64,000 nt of DNA from CAZDET01 sp964504335. GTDB taxonomy: Bacteria > Bacteroidota > Bacteroidia > Chitinophagales > Saprospiraceae. Positions 17,271 to 26,582 of the stretch are shown here, piece after piece. Below the pieces are notes generated by a model, which did not search any database, was not told the DNA's origin, and worked only from the letters and a program-made list of their open reading frames with translations. Every line of letters begins with the position of its first letter. The stretch's first letter is position 1. The position numbers and the translations under genes are program-made. The DNA lies in assembly GCA_964504335.1 (NCBI GenBank), contig CAZDET010000014.1:21646-85645 (forward strand). Direction: 5' to 3'.

Positions 17271-18224
17271 ATGAAATTTTTGTCTTTCCGCAACGGCGAC
17301 CGGTTGCCGGGTATCGGTTTAGGAACCTGGAAGTCGGAACCCTCGGCAGTCACCGATGCGGTGCTACGGGCCATCGAGGTGGGGTATCGCCATATCGACT
17401 GCGCGCCGATTTATCAGAACGAACCCGCGGTGGGGGCGGCCTTTTCGCAGGCCTTCTCCCGGGGGCTGGTCGAGCGATCGGATATCTGGGTAACCTCCAA
17501 GCTTTGGAATAATGCGCACCGGCCGGAGGATGTGCTGCCAGCGTTGCAACAAACGCTGCGCGATTTGCAGCTCGATTATTTGGATCTGTATTTAATCCAC
17601 TGGCCGGTCGTCTTGCAGCCGAATGTGCTGTTGCCGAAAACAGCCAAAGACTTTCTCTCGCTCGAAGAGGTACCCATCATCGATACCTGGCGAGCAATGG
17701 AAGATCTGGTGAATCGGGGGTTGGTTCGACACATTGGAGTGAGCAACTTCAATCGGCAAAGAGTACAGGACCTGCTCAACCAAGCCACAATACTTCCCGA
17801 AATGAATCAGGTAGAGATGCATCCCTACCTCCAGCAAAAGGAGTTGAAGCAGTTTTGCGAATCCAACGGCGTCCACCTGACCGCCTACTCTCCGCTCGGC
17901 TCCGGTGATCGCCCCGATCGGATGAAGCAGGAGGCGGAGCCCGTCTTATTTGAAGACCCGTTAATAAAGGAACTGGCCGGCACCCACGGATGTACCCCCG
18001 CTCAGGTGCTTATCGCCTGGGCCGCCACTCGTGGTACGGCCGTCATTCCGAAATCGACCAACCCTAAGCGAATCAAAGAAAACCTGGATGCAGCGGAGGT
18101 GGCCCTCAGTGAGGAGGATATGAATCGCCTCGCAGCGCTCGACCGCACCTATCGCTACGTGACGGGGAGCGCCTGGGTTGTGGAGGGCAATTCCTACAGC
18201 ATGGCCGATCTATGGGATAATTAA
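17271..18224 (+). CDS. Aldo/keto reductase
   Basis: ATG 17271 is chosen because MKFLSFRNGDRLPGIGLGTWKS is the family N-terminus; a longer frame from 17250 adds nothing. The 317-residue TIM-barrel protein shows the catalytic tetrad: D in YRHIDCAPIY with Y of that motif, K in TSKLWN, H in YLIHWPV. NADPH-binding IPKSTNPKRIKENL is near the C-terminus. It should reduce aldehydes or ketones in the cytoplasm; substrate is not predictable. It may be controlled by the divergent ArsR regulator. Confidence 0.92.
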   Translation: MKFLSFRNGDRLPGIGLGTWKSEPSAVTDAVLRAIEVGYRHIDCAPIYQNEPAVGAAFSQAFSRGLVERSDIWVTSKLWNNAHRPEDVLPALQQTLRDLQLDYLDLYLIHWPVVLQPNVLLPKTAKDFLSLEEVPIIDTWRAMEDLVNRGLVRHIGVSNFNRQRVQDLLNQATILPEMNQVEMHPYLQQKELKQFCESNGVHLTAYSPLGSGDRPDRMKQEAEPVLFEDPLIKELAGTHGCTPAQVLIAWAATRGTAVIPKSTNPKRIKENLDAAEVALSEEDMNRLAALDRTYRYVTGSAWVVEGNSYSMADLWDN

Positions 18225-18226
18225 GT

Positions 18227-18245
18227 ACAAAACCTTCGGTTTTGT
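18227..18245 (+). terminator. Hairpin after aldo/keto reductase
   Basis: ACAAAACC-TTC-GGTTTTGT forms an 8-base perfect stem two bases after the stop. A T tract is missing, so this is a weak terminator or a processing signal. Confidence 0.45.
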
Positions 18246-18261
18246 GGTTTGCCGTTTGTCG

Positions 18262-18290
18262 TTTGGAGTGTGTACTTGACACACTCCAAA
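18262..18290. repeat. Perfect 12-base inverted repeat (hairpin)
   Basis: TTTGGAGTGTGT (18262-18273) and ACACACTCCAAA (18279-18290) flank the loop ACTTG. It is preceded by GTTTGCCGTTTGTCGTTTGG, a short direct repeat. Probably an extragenic repeat element. Confidence 0.65.
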
Positions 18291-18345
18291 CTTCACACAT
18301 TACACTTCGAACAGCAAGGCGTTAGGCCTGCACTAAGATTAGCCG

Positions 18346-18353
18346 TACTTTTG
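18346..18353 (+). promoter_or_regulatory. -7 box almost on the start codon of the LolC/E-like gene
   Basis: TACTTTTG matches TAnnTTTG and ends four bases before ATG 18358, implying a leaderless or nearly leaderless transcript. No clear TTG at the -33 position. Confidence 0.5.
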
Positions 18354-18357
18354 CAGA

Positions 18358-19584
18358 ATGAATCTGAGTACGAGGATCGCCAGGCGGTATTTATTCGCCA
18401 AGAAGTCGACCAATGCCATCAATATCATCACGGGCATCGCCATCTTTGGTATTTCGGTGGGCAGTGCAGCATTAGTGCTGGTACTCAGCGTATTCAACGG
18501 CTTTGAGGATCTATTTCTCAGCTTGTACAACGACTTCAATCCCGATGTGCGCATCACACCGGCGGAGGGAAAGACCTTCGACGTCGACTCTACTCTGATG
18601 GCCCGACTGGAAGCGATAGAGGGCGTGCAGTTTGTCTCCAGCACATTGGAAGAAGTGGCGTTTTTCGAATACCGCGAAAAGCAGGGATTCGGGCGGCTGC
18701 GCGGAGTAGACGAGCACTACATTCGCGTCAATCGCATTGATAGTACGGTACGGGAGGGGCGTTACCGCTTGCACGGTACCGACCGCCCGGCTGCCGTGGC
18801 GGGCATTCAGATGCGCAACAAACTCGGCATTGACGTATCGGATCGATTAAGTAGCCTCACGGTCTACATGCCGAAGCGCGAGCAGGCCCGCAGCCTTTTG
18901 GGGCAGGCCAAGCCGTTCAACACCGCCTACGTTTATCCGGTAGCTACCTTTCAGGTGCAGCAGGATTTGGACAATCAATTCGTGCTGATTCCCCTCGACC
19001 TGATGCGGCGTCTGATGGGCCTTCCCGATGCCGTGAGTGCGCTGGAAATGCGGCTATTGCCCTCTGCCAGCCAGGCGCGGGTCCGGGAAGACCTGCTTGC
19101 TATTCTGGGACCGGATTTTGTCATCAAGGATCGCTACGAGCAGGAGGAGTCCTTCTTGCGGTTGATGAAAATTGAGAAGTGGATCAGCTTTGCGATTGTC
19201 GGATTGATGATGCTGCTTATCTCCTTCAATATTGTGGGCGCGTTGTGGATGATCGTACTTGAGAAAACCTCGGACATTTCCATCCTGAAGGGAATGGGGA
19301 TGACGGACCAACGGATCAAGGGCATCTTTCTGCGGGTGGGGATGTTGTTATGTGGATTGGGGCTGTTGATCGGATTCGGCCTTTCCATCGTCATTTTCGG
19401 CCTTCAGAAAACGGTGGGGATCATTACGTTGCCGGGTGGTATGCTGATCGATGCCTACCCGGTGAGCCTGCGGTGGTTTGACTTTCCGATCGTGGCAGCA
19501 GTGGTATTTGTGATCGGGTTTCTCGCCTCCCAGCTACCGGCCCAACGGGCGCAGCGGATAGAGGCCATTGCCCACGAGGAGTAG
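18358..19584 (+). CDS. LolC/LolE-type ABC transporter permease
   Basis: The 408-residue protein has the LolC/E architecture: one N-terminal membrane helix (INIITGIAIFGISVGSAALVLVLSVFNGFEDLF), a periplasmic MacB-like core domain (about 55-265), then three membrane helices of the FtsX type at the C-terminus, with KTSDISILKGMGMTDQRIKGIFL between helices as the conserved coupling motif. By family it extracts lipoproteins from the inner membrane for delivery to the outer membrane, working with a LolD ATPase encoded elsewhere. Single-gene homodimeric forms are common in Bacteroidota. Confidence 0.88.
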   Translation: MNLSTRIARRYLFAKKSTNAINIITGIAIFGISVGSAALVLVLSVFNGFEDLFLSLYNDFNPDVRITPAEGKTFDVDSTLMARLEAIEGVQFVSSTLEEVAFFEYREKQGFGRLRGVDEHYIRVNRIDSTVREGRYRLHGTDRPAAVAGIQMRNKLGIDVSDRLSSLTVYMPKREQARSLLGQAKPFNTAYVYPVATFQVQQDLDNQFVLIPLDLMRRLMGLPDAVSALEMRLLPSASQARVREDLLAILGPDFVIKDRYEQEESFLRLMKIEKWISFAIVGLMMLLISFNIVGALWMIVLEKTSDISILKGMGMTDQRIKGIFLRVGMLLCGLGLLIGFGLSIVIFGLQKTVGIITLPGGMLIDAYPVSLRWFDFPIVAAVVFVIGFLASQLPAQRAQRIEAIAHEE

Positions 19585-19596
19585 GAAGACAAGAAC

Positions 19597-20655
19597 ATGG
19601 CTACACAAAACTTCGTCGATTACGTAAAAATATGCTGCCGCTCCGGCGCCGGTGGGGCCGGTTCGGCCCATTTTCACCGCTCGCGCCGCAACATGAAGGG
19701 AGGCCCCGACGGCGGCGACGGTGGCCGGGGAGGTCATATCATTGTGCGCGGCAACCGCAATATGTGGACGTTGCTCCCGCTGAAATACCGCAAACACGTC
19801 ATTGCCGGAAACGGCGTCGCCGGAAGCAGCAATAATAAATTCGGTGCCGACGGAGAAGATATCATCCTGGACGTGCCGCTCGGCACGGTCGCCAAAGATG
19901 CTGAAACCGGCGACATCCACTTCGAAATCACCAAGCACGAAGAGCGGCACATCCTCGTGCCGGGCGGCCGTGGCGGCCTGGGAAATACCCATTTCAAATC
20001 TTCGACGAATCAGGCTCCGCGCTACGCACAGCCCGGAGAGTCCGGCCGGGAAGAGTGGAAAATCCTGGAACTAAAAGTGCTGGCGGATGTCGGGTTGGTC
20101 GGGTTTCCCAACGCGGGCAAGTCCACCCTGCTGTCGGTACTGACCGCCGCCAAGCCGGAAATCGCGGACTACCCATTCACAACAATCGTACCCAATCTGG
20201 GGATGGTGCAGTACCGCGACGGGCGCTCCTTCGCCATCGCGGACATCCCCGGCATCATCGAAGATGCGCACCGCGGGAAAGGGCTAGGGCACCGATTCCT
20301 GCGCCACATCGAGCGCAACGCCACCCTCCTTTTTTGCATCCCCTGTACGGAGGATGATATCCAACGGACCTACGATATTCTACTGAATGAATTGCTGCAG
20401 TACAACGAAGAACTATTGCACAAGCCCCGGTTGCTGGCATTGACCAAATCCGATCTCATCGACGAAGAACTGAAGGAGCTGATCCGCCCAACCGTACCCC
20501 AGGATGTTCCCCATCTATTCGTCTCGGCGGTGACTCAAGAAGGGCTGCTCGAATTAAAAGATCGCCTCTGGGAGCTGACGAGTGACAACCGGATGAAAGA
20601 GTCGAAGAAAGAAGCATTTGAATTCGACGATCCTTGGTTCGAAGAAGAGGAGTAA
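19597..20655 (+). CDS. obgE: Obg-family GTPase
   Basis: The 352-residue protein has the glycine-rich Obg fold (residues 1-157; GGPDGGDGGRGGHI, FGADGEDI, GGRGGLGNTHFKSSTNQAP) followed by the G domain: G1 GFPNAGKST (from about 169), G3 DIPGIIEDAHRGKGLGHRFLRHIER and G4 TKSD. It is a ribosome-associated GTPase involved in 50S assembly and stress signalling. The usual variable C-terminal OCT domain is absent; the protein ends in an acidic tail soon after the G domain. It starts 12 bases after the LolC/E-like gene and probably shares its transcript. Confidence 0.95.
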   Translation: MATQNFVDYVKICCRSGAGGAGSAHFHRSRRNMKGGPDGGDGGRGGHIIVRGNRNMWTLLPLKYRKHVIAGNGVAGSSNNKFGADGEDIILDVPLGTVAKDAETGDIHFEITKHEERHILVPGGRGGLGNTHFKSSTNQAPRYAQPGESGREEWKILELKVLADVGLVGFPNAGKSTLLSVLTAAKPEIADYPFTTIVPNLGMVQYRDGRSFAIADIPGIIEDAHRGKGLGHRFLRHIERNATLLFCIPCTEDDIQRTYDILLNELLQYNEELLHKPRLLALTKSDLIDEELKELIRPTVPQDVPHLFVSAVTQEGLLELKDRLWELTSDNRMKESKKEAFEFDDPWFEEEE

Positions 20656-20676
20656 AGCGACTAACCAAAAAAACTC

Positions 20677-21414
20677 GTGGCACAGCGATATTTCATGCAC
20701 CTGGCATACAACGGAAGAGATTTTGCCGGCTGGCAGCGGCAGCCCCACGCGCTTGCCGTGCAGCAGGTAATTGAAGAGGCCCTGACGCTCATGGTAGGCG
20801 AAGAAATCGAAATTGTCGGTTGCGGGCGCACGGATGCAGGCGTGCACGCAAGTACGTATGTGGCTCATTTCGACGCGGAGAACCCCCTGCCGCAGGGACT
20901 TGACAATAGGCTGAATAAATACCTGCCGCCCAGCATCGCCATTCGTCAGATCGAGCCGGTTGGGGCGGAGCGCCACGCCCGATTCGACGCCACATATCGG
21001 GCTTATGAGTACTATATCTCCTTGCGAAAGGATCCCTTCCGACAAGAAACGGCCTACTTCTATCCGCAGGCCGATCAGATCAACCGCGGTCGCATGCAGG
21101 AAGCCGCTGCTTTGCTTTTGGATTATGCGGCGTTCTTCCCTTTCTGCAAAACGGGATCGGACGCCAAGACGATGAATTGTCGGTTGTTCCGATCGGAATG
21201 GACCTTCGAGGAAGATCATTGGCGGTACGACATTGCCGCTGACCGCTTCCTGCGAGGAATGGTGCGTTTATGTGTAGGAATGTGCCTGAACGTTGGGAGT
21301 GGAAAAACAACGCTGGAGGAAGTGCGTACGGCATTGGATCGCCAAGAGCGGCTAAAAAATAGTTGGAGTGTTGCGCCCGAAGGACTATTTTTGGCCCAGG
21401 TTCGTTACAACTAA
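20677..21414 (+). CDS. truA: tRNA pseudouridine(38-40) synthase
   Basis: The 245-residue product shows the TruA signatures: YNGRDFAGWQRQ, the catalytic Asp53 in GCGRTDAGVHA, RFDATYRAYEYYI, and FLRGMVRLCVGMCLNVGSG. It isomerises uridines 38-40 in the anticodon arm of tRNAs. Start is taken as GTG 20677 (M-AQRYFMHLAYNG), because the ATG at 20695 would cut the first beta strand that TruA proteins have. It follows obgE by 21 bases. Confidence 0.94.
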   Translation: MAQRYFMHLAYNGRDFAGWQRQPHALAVQQVIEEALTLMVGEEIEIVGCGRTDAGVHASTYVAHFDAENPLPQGLDNRLNKYLPPSIAIRQIEPVGAERHARFDATYRAYEYYISLRKDPFRQETAYFYPQADQINRGRMQEAAALLLDYAAFFPFCKTGSDAKTMNCRLFRSEWTFEEDHWRYDIAADRFLRGMVRLCVGMCLNVGSGKTTLEEVRTALDRQERLKNSWSVAPEGLFLAQVRYN

Positions 21415-21452
21415 CGTAAAAAGGGTATATATTAAGAAATATAGCGCTCACC

Positions 21453-21501
21453 TACCCCATACGGGGTATATCGCTTTCTTACGGTCATGAAATTGGCCGT
21501 A
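21453..21501 (+). terminator. Hairpins between truA and the WecA-like gene
   Basis: TACCCC-ATAC-GGGGTA (21453-21468) and TACGGTC...GGCCGTA (21480-21501) are two adjacent stems. Neither is followed by a strong T tract, so termination is uncertain. Confidence 0.4.
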
Positions 21502-21554
21502 TCATTGTAGTACGGCAGGCACTGTGAACTTGGATTCCCCAAACCCCCCAATCC

Positions 21555-22634
21555 ATGGTCGTACTTGTACTCAGCTTTTTCACAGCGTTTACTCTCGTTT
21601 ATTTTGCCATCCCGTCGATCATTTATATTGCGCGGGTAAAGCATCTGTTTGACGAGCCCGGCGAACGATCCTCCCACAAGGTCAGTACGCCCAGTTTGGG
21701 TGGTATCGCCATTTTTGCTGGGGCGCTGTTTTCTATTATTCTCTGGACGCCGTTCGAGGAATTCGGCAACCTCCAGTACATTCTCTGTGCGCTCATCATC
21801 GTATTCCTGATTGGTGCCAAAGACGATATTGCCCCGATGCCGGCTTCAAAAAAGCTGATCGGTCAGTTATTGGCAGCGTGCATTTTAGTCTTTAAATCGG
21901 ATATCCGGCTGGATAGTCTCTACGGGTTGTTTTGGGTAGACTTTACCCTGCCGTTCTGGATATCGGTGATCATTTCCATCTTTACTATACTGGTGATTAT
22001 GAACGCGTTCAACCTCATCGATGGCATCAACGGCCTGGCTGGTGGTGTGGGGGCGGTCATTGCGGTAACATTTGGTTGTTGGTTTTTCGTGGCGGGCCGC
22101 ATCGAATACGCGACCGTGGCCTTCGCGACGGTAGGAGCAGTGCTGGCCTTCATGCGTTACAACGTGACGCCGGCGCAAATTTTCATGGGCGATACCGGCT
22201 CCCTCATTCTCGGAACCGTTACGGCGGTGCTGGCAATTAAATTTATCGATTGCAGTTACACAATGCAAGACGAGCTCAATATTGGCTTTGTCAATTCACC
22301 GGCTATTGCGGCGGGTATTCTGATTATTCCCCTTTTCGATACTGTTCGGGTATTTACCACGCGGATAGTAAGAGGCAGAAGCCCCTTCGATGCCGATCGG
22401 CGGCACATTCACCACCTCCTGATCGATTACGGCTTCAGCCACATGCAGGCTACCGCCATTCTGCTGTTGGTCAACATGATTTTCATCTCCTTTGCGCTCA
22501 GTTTGGGGAAAGTGCTCGAGCTTCACGTGCTGCTTTTGCTGGAAATTGCGGTAGCGGGTAGTCTGACCTACTATCTGCACCGGAACGTAAACCAGCGACG
22601 CGTCCGCCAGCAATTGATTCAAAGCAAGGCCTGA
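21555..22634 (+). CDS. wecA: WecA/MraY-family undecaprenyl-phosphate sugar-1-phosphate transferase
   Basis: The 359-residue protein has about ten membrane helices and the family motifs: LFDEPGERSSHKVSTPSLGGIAIF (substrate loop), AKDDIAPMPASKKL (Asp pair), NAFNLIDGINGLAGG (catalytic Asp), MGDTGSL and DADRRHIHHLLIDYG, the HIHH box that distinguishes WecA-type GlcNAc-1-P transferases from MraY. It starts assembly of a lipid-linked glycan at the inner membrane. The polysaccharide operon at 23.9-29.7 kb is the likely user of its product. The exact sugar is inferred. Confidence 0.9.
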   Translation: MVVLVLSFFTAFTLVYFAIPSIIYIARVKHLFDEPGERSSHKVSTPSLGGIAIFAGALFSIILWTPFEEFGNLQYILCALIIVFLIGAKDDIAPMPASKKLIGQLLAACILVFKSDIRLDSLYGLFWVDFTLPFWISVIISIFTILVIMNAFNLIDGINGLAGGVGAVIAVTFGCWFFVAGRIEYATVAFATVGAVLAFMRYNVTPAQIFMGDTGSLILGTVTAVLAIKFIDCSYTMQDELNIGFVNSPAIAAGILIIPLFDTVRVFTTRIVRGRSPFDADRRHIHHLLIDYGFSHMQATAILLLVNMIFISFALSLGKVLELHVLLLLEIAVAGSLTYYLHRNVNQRRVRQQLIQSKA

Positions 22635-22999
22635 TGTCTGCTTTTGGGTGGGTATTCCTGGGAGGGGGCATCGGCAGTACGTGTCGGTACGCGATTTCCC
22701 GCATGTTTCCTCCTGCAAGTGGCTTCCCCTGGGGGACGTTTCTCGCAAACAGCCTGGCTTGTCTGATACTGGGCCTCGCGGTGGCCTATCTCAGTCGGGC
22801 CAATCTGCCGCCGTCCGTCCGCCCGTTTTTATTGACCGGTTTCTGCGGGGGCTTCAGCACTTTTTCAACATTCAGCATGGAGTTAGTGCAATTATTACGC
22901 ACGGGGCAGGGGCTTATGGCCATGGTATATGCGGTAAGCAGCCTGGCGGTTGGCATGGGCGTTTTATTCCTGTCCCTTTCGCTGTTAGGGAATGAATGA
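22634..22999 (+). CDS. crcB: Fluoride channel/exporter
   Basis: The 121-residue protein has four membrane helices and the Fluc/CrcB signature GFCGGFSTFSTFS plus the N-terminal GGGIGSTCRYAIS and GTFLANSLACLILG (the Asn of the pore). It lets fluoride leave the cell and protects against fluoride toxicity. The ATG overlaps the stop of the WecA-like gene (TGATG), so it is translationally coupled and has no room for its own fluoride riboswitch. The small size means it works as an antiparallel homodimer. Confidence 0.93.
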   Translation: MSAFGWVFLGGGIGSTCRYAISRMFPPASGFPWGTFLANSLACLILGLAVAYLSRANLPPSVRPFLLTGFCGGFSTFSTFSMELVQLLRTGQGLMAMVYAVSSLAVGMGVLFLSLSLLGNE

Positions 23000-23981
23000 C
23001 GAATATTCGCTGCCTTTTCCTACCTTCCGAAGAAAAAGCCACGTGGAATTAACTTCCGACATTCGAGCACGATTGGATCAGCTCGCCGAAAAGTATGCGG
23101 CCATGGGGCAGGATATGATTTCTTACCTCGATGGCCTGCTCTATGCCGATTACCTGACGTATTGGGACTACATTCGCCTCGATACCCTGCTCAGCCTGCA
23201 GTCTACTCAGACCCCCTTGCCGGATGAGGCGATCTTCGTTACTTACCACCAGATTACCGAATTGTACCTGAAACTCTGCATCCAGGCAATTGAGCGCCTG
23301 GAACACGCAGAGGATTTCGGTCCGGAATTGCTGATGCGCCAACTGGATCGCCTGAACCGGTATCTGAAGCAAATGATCGATTCCTTTGACGTGATGGTAG
23401 AAGGGATGGACAAGGAGGAATTTCTGAAGTTCCGAATGAGTTTGTTGCCGTCCAGCGGGTTTCAGTCGGCCCAATTCCGCATGTTGGAGATTATGAGCAC
23501 GGAGTTGCCCAACCTGGTGCACCCCACTCAGCGGGCCAACCTGCAGCCGACGGATTCGGCCGAAGCGCATTACGCCAAATTCTACTGGCGCTCGGGCGCT
23601 ACGGAGCTGAAGTCGGGGCGCAAAACGCTGACGCTACGCCAGTTTGAGGAAAAGTACCGCGCCGTTTTTCTCCGGCTGGCCGATCGGATGCGCGAGCAAA
23701 ACCTGTGGAAATGCTACCAACGCCTTCAACCGGAGGAGCAGCGCGACCCGCGCCTGCGGGCGAGTATGCGCCGCTACGATCACCAGGTGAATGTCGGATG
23801 GGCGCTGTCGCATCTGCGGGCCGCGGGCCGCTACCTGGTGAAAAAACCACAGGTGATGAAGGCTACCGGAGGCACCAACTGGCAGCAATACCTGCCGCCG
23901 CGGCACCAACAAATCCATTTTTTTCCGGAGTTGTGGACCGAAGCCGAGTTAGCGGAATGGGGGACGGCTAAAATTGACTAA
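22992..23981 (+). CDS. Tryptophan 2,3-dioxygenase family protein
   Basis: The 329-residue product carries the tryptophan-dioxygenase family pattern: LTYWDYIRLDTLLSLQ, the haem-proximal-region motif IFVTYHQITELYLKL, FRMSLLPSSGFQSAQFRMLEI and KATGGTNWQQYLPPR. TDO opens the indole ring of tryptophan to N-formylkynurenine using haem. The divergence in FRMSLLPSSGFQ (TDO usually FRxxLxPASGFQS) is slight, so activity is plausible, but no other kynurenine-pathway gene is nearby. It overlaps crcB by eight bases and its 3' end overlaps the convergent wzy-like gene by 33 bases. Confidence 0.82.
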   Translation: MNDEYSLPFPTFRRKSHVELTSDIRARLDQLAEKYAAMGQDMISYLDGLLYADYLTYWDYIRLDTLLSLQSTQTPLPDEAIFVTYHQITELYLKLCIQAIERLEHAEDFGPELLMRQLDRLNRYLKQMIDSFDVMVEGMDKEEFLKFRMSLLPSSGFQSAQFRMLEIMSTELPNLVHPTQRANLQPTDSAEAHYAKFYWRSGATELKSGRKTLTLRQFEEKYRAVFLRLADRMREQNLWKCYQRLQPEEQRDPRLRASMRRYDHQVNVGWALSHLRAAGRYLVKKPQVMKATGGTNWQQYLPPRHQQIHFFPELWTEAELAEWGTAKID

Positions 23982-25382
23982 GAGGGCCAGATTGATCCAG
24001 AAGAAGGAGCCAATTTTGTCGTTCTCGACCAGGTCATTGATGATTAGGAAGCTAAGGATGATGATCAGGGAAATCATGCTCGCCATTAGTACCGCCTTCC
24101 TGCTTGGATCGGTCTGGCGATGATAGGCGGATTCGCCGTACAGAAGCGCGAAAATGACCAGTACAATAAATAGCAGTAAGCCGGGCAATCCTTGTTCGAC
24201 GAATAGGAGCAAAAAGTAATTGTGAATACCTGAACGCTCTTCGTTTTTACTAACGTAGGTGCGAAAGCTGGTAACCGTGTAAGAGTCGTAGAAATTGGTG
24301 AAGTTGCCGGGCCCCCAGCCAAAAATAGGGCGTTCGGGAATCATATGTCCGGCGGCCACCCATCGGTACAGGCGTTCCATGGTAGAGATATCTTCCATGT
24401 TGTAGGTCGCCTCGATTAGATTGTCAAATCGCTCGTGCGAAACGGTGGTCTCGTAGTTGGGGGCGTAGTCGAGATAGCGGTTATTGTACAAAAAGAAGGC
24501 GGTACCGGCAAGAACGATGATCAGCCCGGCCACCAATACCGGGCGAAGTAAGCGGGCCCGAACGACAAAGTACGCAACCAGGGCAATCAGCAGACTCACA
24601 TACGCAGCGCGCGTGTAGGAAAAATAAACCGCAATCAGCACGAGCAATAAACTGCCAATCAACAGCCACCAGCGACGACTGCGGTACTCGTACCACCGAA
24701 GCGCCAGGATAATGAAAGGCACAAAAAGGGACAACATGGCTGCGTAATTGACGTGGTTGCGCTGGAAGGGAAAAAATACCTTGTATACATCCGCAAAACT
24801 GAACCCGTAGCTGGCGTGTCGGACCAGTACGTAGGCAATCGTGAAAAACAGCGGCACATAGATTACCCAATAAAAGCGCCGCAAATCATCGATGGATCGG
24901 ATACAGTAACCCGTGACGAAGAAAAAGACAACGATATACCACGTCTTCGCGAGGCTAAATTTCAGACTGACAAAAAAAAGATCGCTGGTAATGGTAGTCG
25001 TGTAAGTCCAGAAAAGGTGCAGCAGCACGACCAGGGTAATTGGGTGGCGTAAATAGCGGGCCGAAACAGCTTCGGGGCGTTGAAATACGTGGATGATGAA
25101 TAGAAGCATCAGGCCCACCATCAACGGCTCCGTTGGCAAATCCGTACCAAATCCATTGGGCAATTCCACTTCGGTCGAAAGGGGTAGAAAAAACAATAAC
25201 AGAAAATAGAGGGGCCGCCAATTGACGAGGGCCTGATAGATGAGCAGTACTACTGCCGGAAGCGCGGCCAGGAAATACCATTCGGTAGCCACGGCGGTCC
25301 AGCAGGCCAGCACGACCAGGGCGGCAAACCCCCAGAACAACCCTCTGGATGGTTGCGGCAACAGGACGTGCTTACCGGCCAT
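23949..25382 (-). CDS. O-antigen ligase/polymerase (Wzy/WaaL-like) membrane protein
   Basis: The 477-residue protein has about twelve hydrophobic helices and a large periplasmic loop containing ERPIFGWGPGNFTNFY and NEERSGIHNYFLLLFVEQGLPGLLLF, the Wzy_C motif pattern of O-antigen ligases and polymerases. It should polymerise or ligate lipid-linked glycan on the periplasmic side. It is the last gene of the minus-strand polysaccharide operon, with its start overlapping the end of the Wzz-like gene by 11 bases. Confidence 0.87.
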   Translation of the reverse strand: MAGKHVLLPQPSRGLFWGFAALVVLACWTAVATEWYFLAALPAVVLLIYQALVNWRPLYFLLLFFLPLSTEVELPNGFGTDLPTEPLMVGLMLLFIIHVFQRPEAVSARYLRHPITLVVLLHLFWTYTTTITSDLFFVSLKFSLAKTWYIVVFFFVTGYCIRSIDDLRRFYWVIYVPLFFTIAYVLVRHASYGFSFADVYKVFFPFQRNHVNYAAMLSLFVPFIILALRWYEYRSRRWWLLIGSLLLVLIAVYFSYTRAAYVSLLIALVAYFVVRARLLRPVLVAGLIIVLAGTAFFLYNNRYLDYAPNYETTVSHERFDNLIEATYNMEDISTMERLYRWVAAGHMIPERPIFGWGPGNFTNFYDSYTVTSFRTYVSKNEERSGIHNYFLLLFVEQGLPGLLLFIVLVIFALLYGESAYHRQTDPSRKAVLMASMISLIIILSFLIINDLVENDKIGSFFWINLALLVNFSRPPFR

Positions 25383-26523
25383 AGTAGATTTCTCTCCAGT
25401 TAATATCCCGGGTATTCTCGATAAACAATACGCCTAATACACAAAACAAAAAAGTGACAAAGGCCACCGCCAGGACGATGAGCGACCGCTTCGGGCGCGA
25501 CTTGACGATGGGTACCCGGGCTTCTTCCAGTAGCAGTAAGACGGGGATATCCGATTGATAAATGGCCTGATATTGTTTGCGGCGTTCCAGGTCCTGGCTC
25601 AGGCTGCGGGAGGATTGGTCGTACTGCTGTTCGAGCTTGCGAATCTGGGCGACTCCGCTATTGAATTCTTCCAGCTGCTGCTGCACTTCGGCCAGTTCCT
25701 GCTCCAGGCCGCTGATTTCGACGTTGAGCAGATTGATCGAATCGCGTGCACCGCGCACCCCGGAGTTGACAAATGCTTCCACCCGTGCCTTGGCACCCCG
25801 TAGATCCGTGCGGGCTTCGGTCAGGCTGGCGGTGAGCCCTTCGGCCTGGGAATAGCTGTTGTAAATGCTGTATTGCTGTCGCAGCTTAGCCAGGCTATCA
25901 CTAATGACTGCGAGCTGGGTTTCTTTATTGCGGACGTTTCCTTCGTAGGTTTTAATGGTTTGGCCAAAGCTGCTTTTGATCAGTTGTTGAGCCGTGCGGG
26001 TGGTGTATTCCCGGGCGGCTCTGACCATTGCTGCGGCGAGGGCCGGATCGCGGTCTTCCAGGCTTAGTTCGATGGCATCCCGTTTGGTTTTTGTGACTTC
26101 GTACAGACCAAAAAACTTTTGGCGCACGCGGTAGGGAGCCTTCCGGTTTGTAGAATCGATCTGGTAATGCCGGAATAAGTGAAAAGAGTCGATGAGAAAA
26201 TCGGCGAGTTGATCGGACTCGGCGATGTTGAGCAGGCGATCAACGTCGTTGGCATTGCCGTAGAGTTCGGGCTCCAGTTGACTGTTCCCGAACAGAAGCT
26301 CGGGCTTGCTTTGGTCGGGGCTCAGGGCCAGAAACATGGTATTGGCCTGGTAATACACCGGAAGCAGGAGCGATACCACTACCGCTCCTACGGTAGCGAT
26401 GCCACAAGCCAGCAAAATTGGACGTTTCCAACGAAAAATGACCCGCAGCACGTCGAGCAGGCTTTCCGAACGAGTAGGGCCGGCCGTTCGGTGCTCCACC
26501 GCTTTTTCCTCAGTTCTTAGCAT
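25372..26523 (-). CDS. Wzz/GumC-type chain-length determinant protein
   Basis: ATG 26523 (MLRTEEKAVEHRTAG) is preferred over 26613, which adds 30 residues of non-family character. The 383-residue protein has an N-terminal helix (ILLACGIATVGAVVVSLLLPVYY), a periplasmic domain with long coiled coil (about 200-320, including LEQELAEVQQQLEE), and a C-terminal helix (SLIVLAVAFVTFLFCVLGVLF). This is the Wzz topology without a fused tyrosine kinase. It controls glycan chain length with the Wzy-like protein encoded next. Confidence 0.86.
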   Translation of the reverse strand: MLRTEEKAVEHRTAGPTRSESLLDVLRVIFRWKRPILLACGIATVGAVVVSLLLPVYYQANTMFLALSPDQSKPELLFGNSQLEPELYGNANDVDRLLNIAESDQLADFLIDSFHLFRHYQIDSTNRKAPYRVRQKFFGLYEVTKTKRDAIELSLEDRDPALAAAMVRAAREYTTRTAQQLIKSSFGQTIKTYEGNVRNKETQLAVISDSLAKLRQQYSIYNSYSQAEGLTASLTEARTDLRGAKARVEAFVNSGVRGARDSINLLNVEISGLEQELAEVQQQLEEFNSGVAQIRKLEQQYDQSSRSLSQDLERRKQYQAIYQSDIPVLLLLEEARVPIVKSRPKRSLIVLAVAFVTFLFCVLGVLFIENTRDINWREIYYGR

Positions 26524-26582
26524 GGATGATTGAGCAGACAATTGGAAAATGGGTGTAAAAGTAGCAAAATATGGCACGATAG

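Noticed and set aside
22634..22640. Fluoride riboswitch for crcB
   Set aside because: The start codon overlaps the upstream stop, leaving no leader for a riboswitch.
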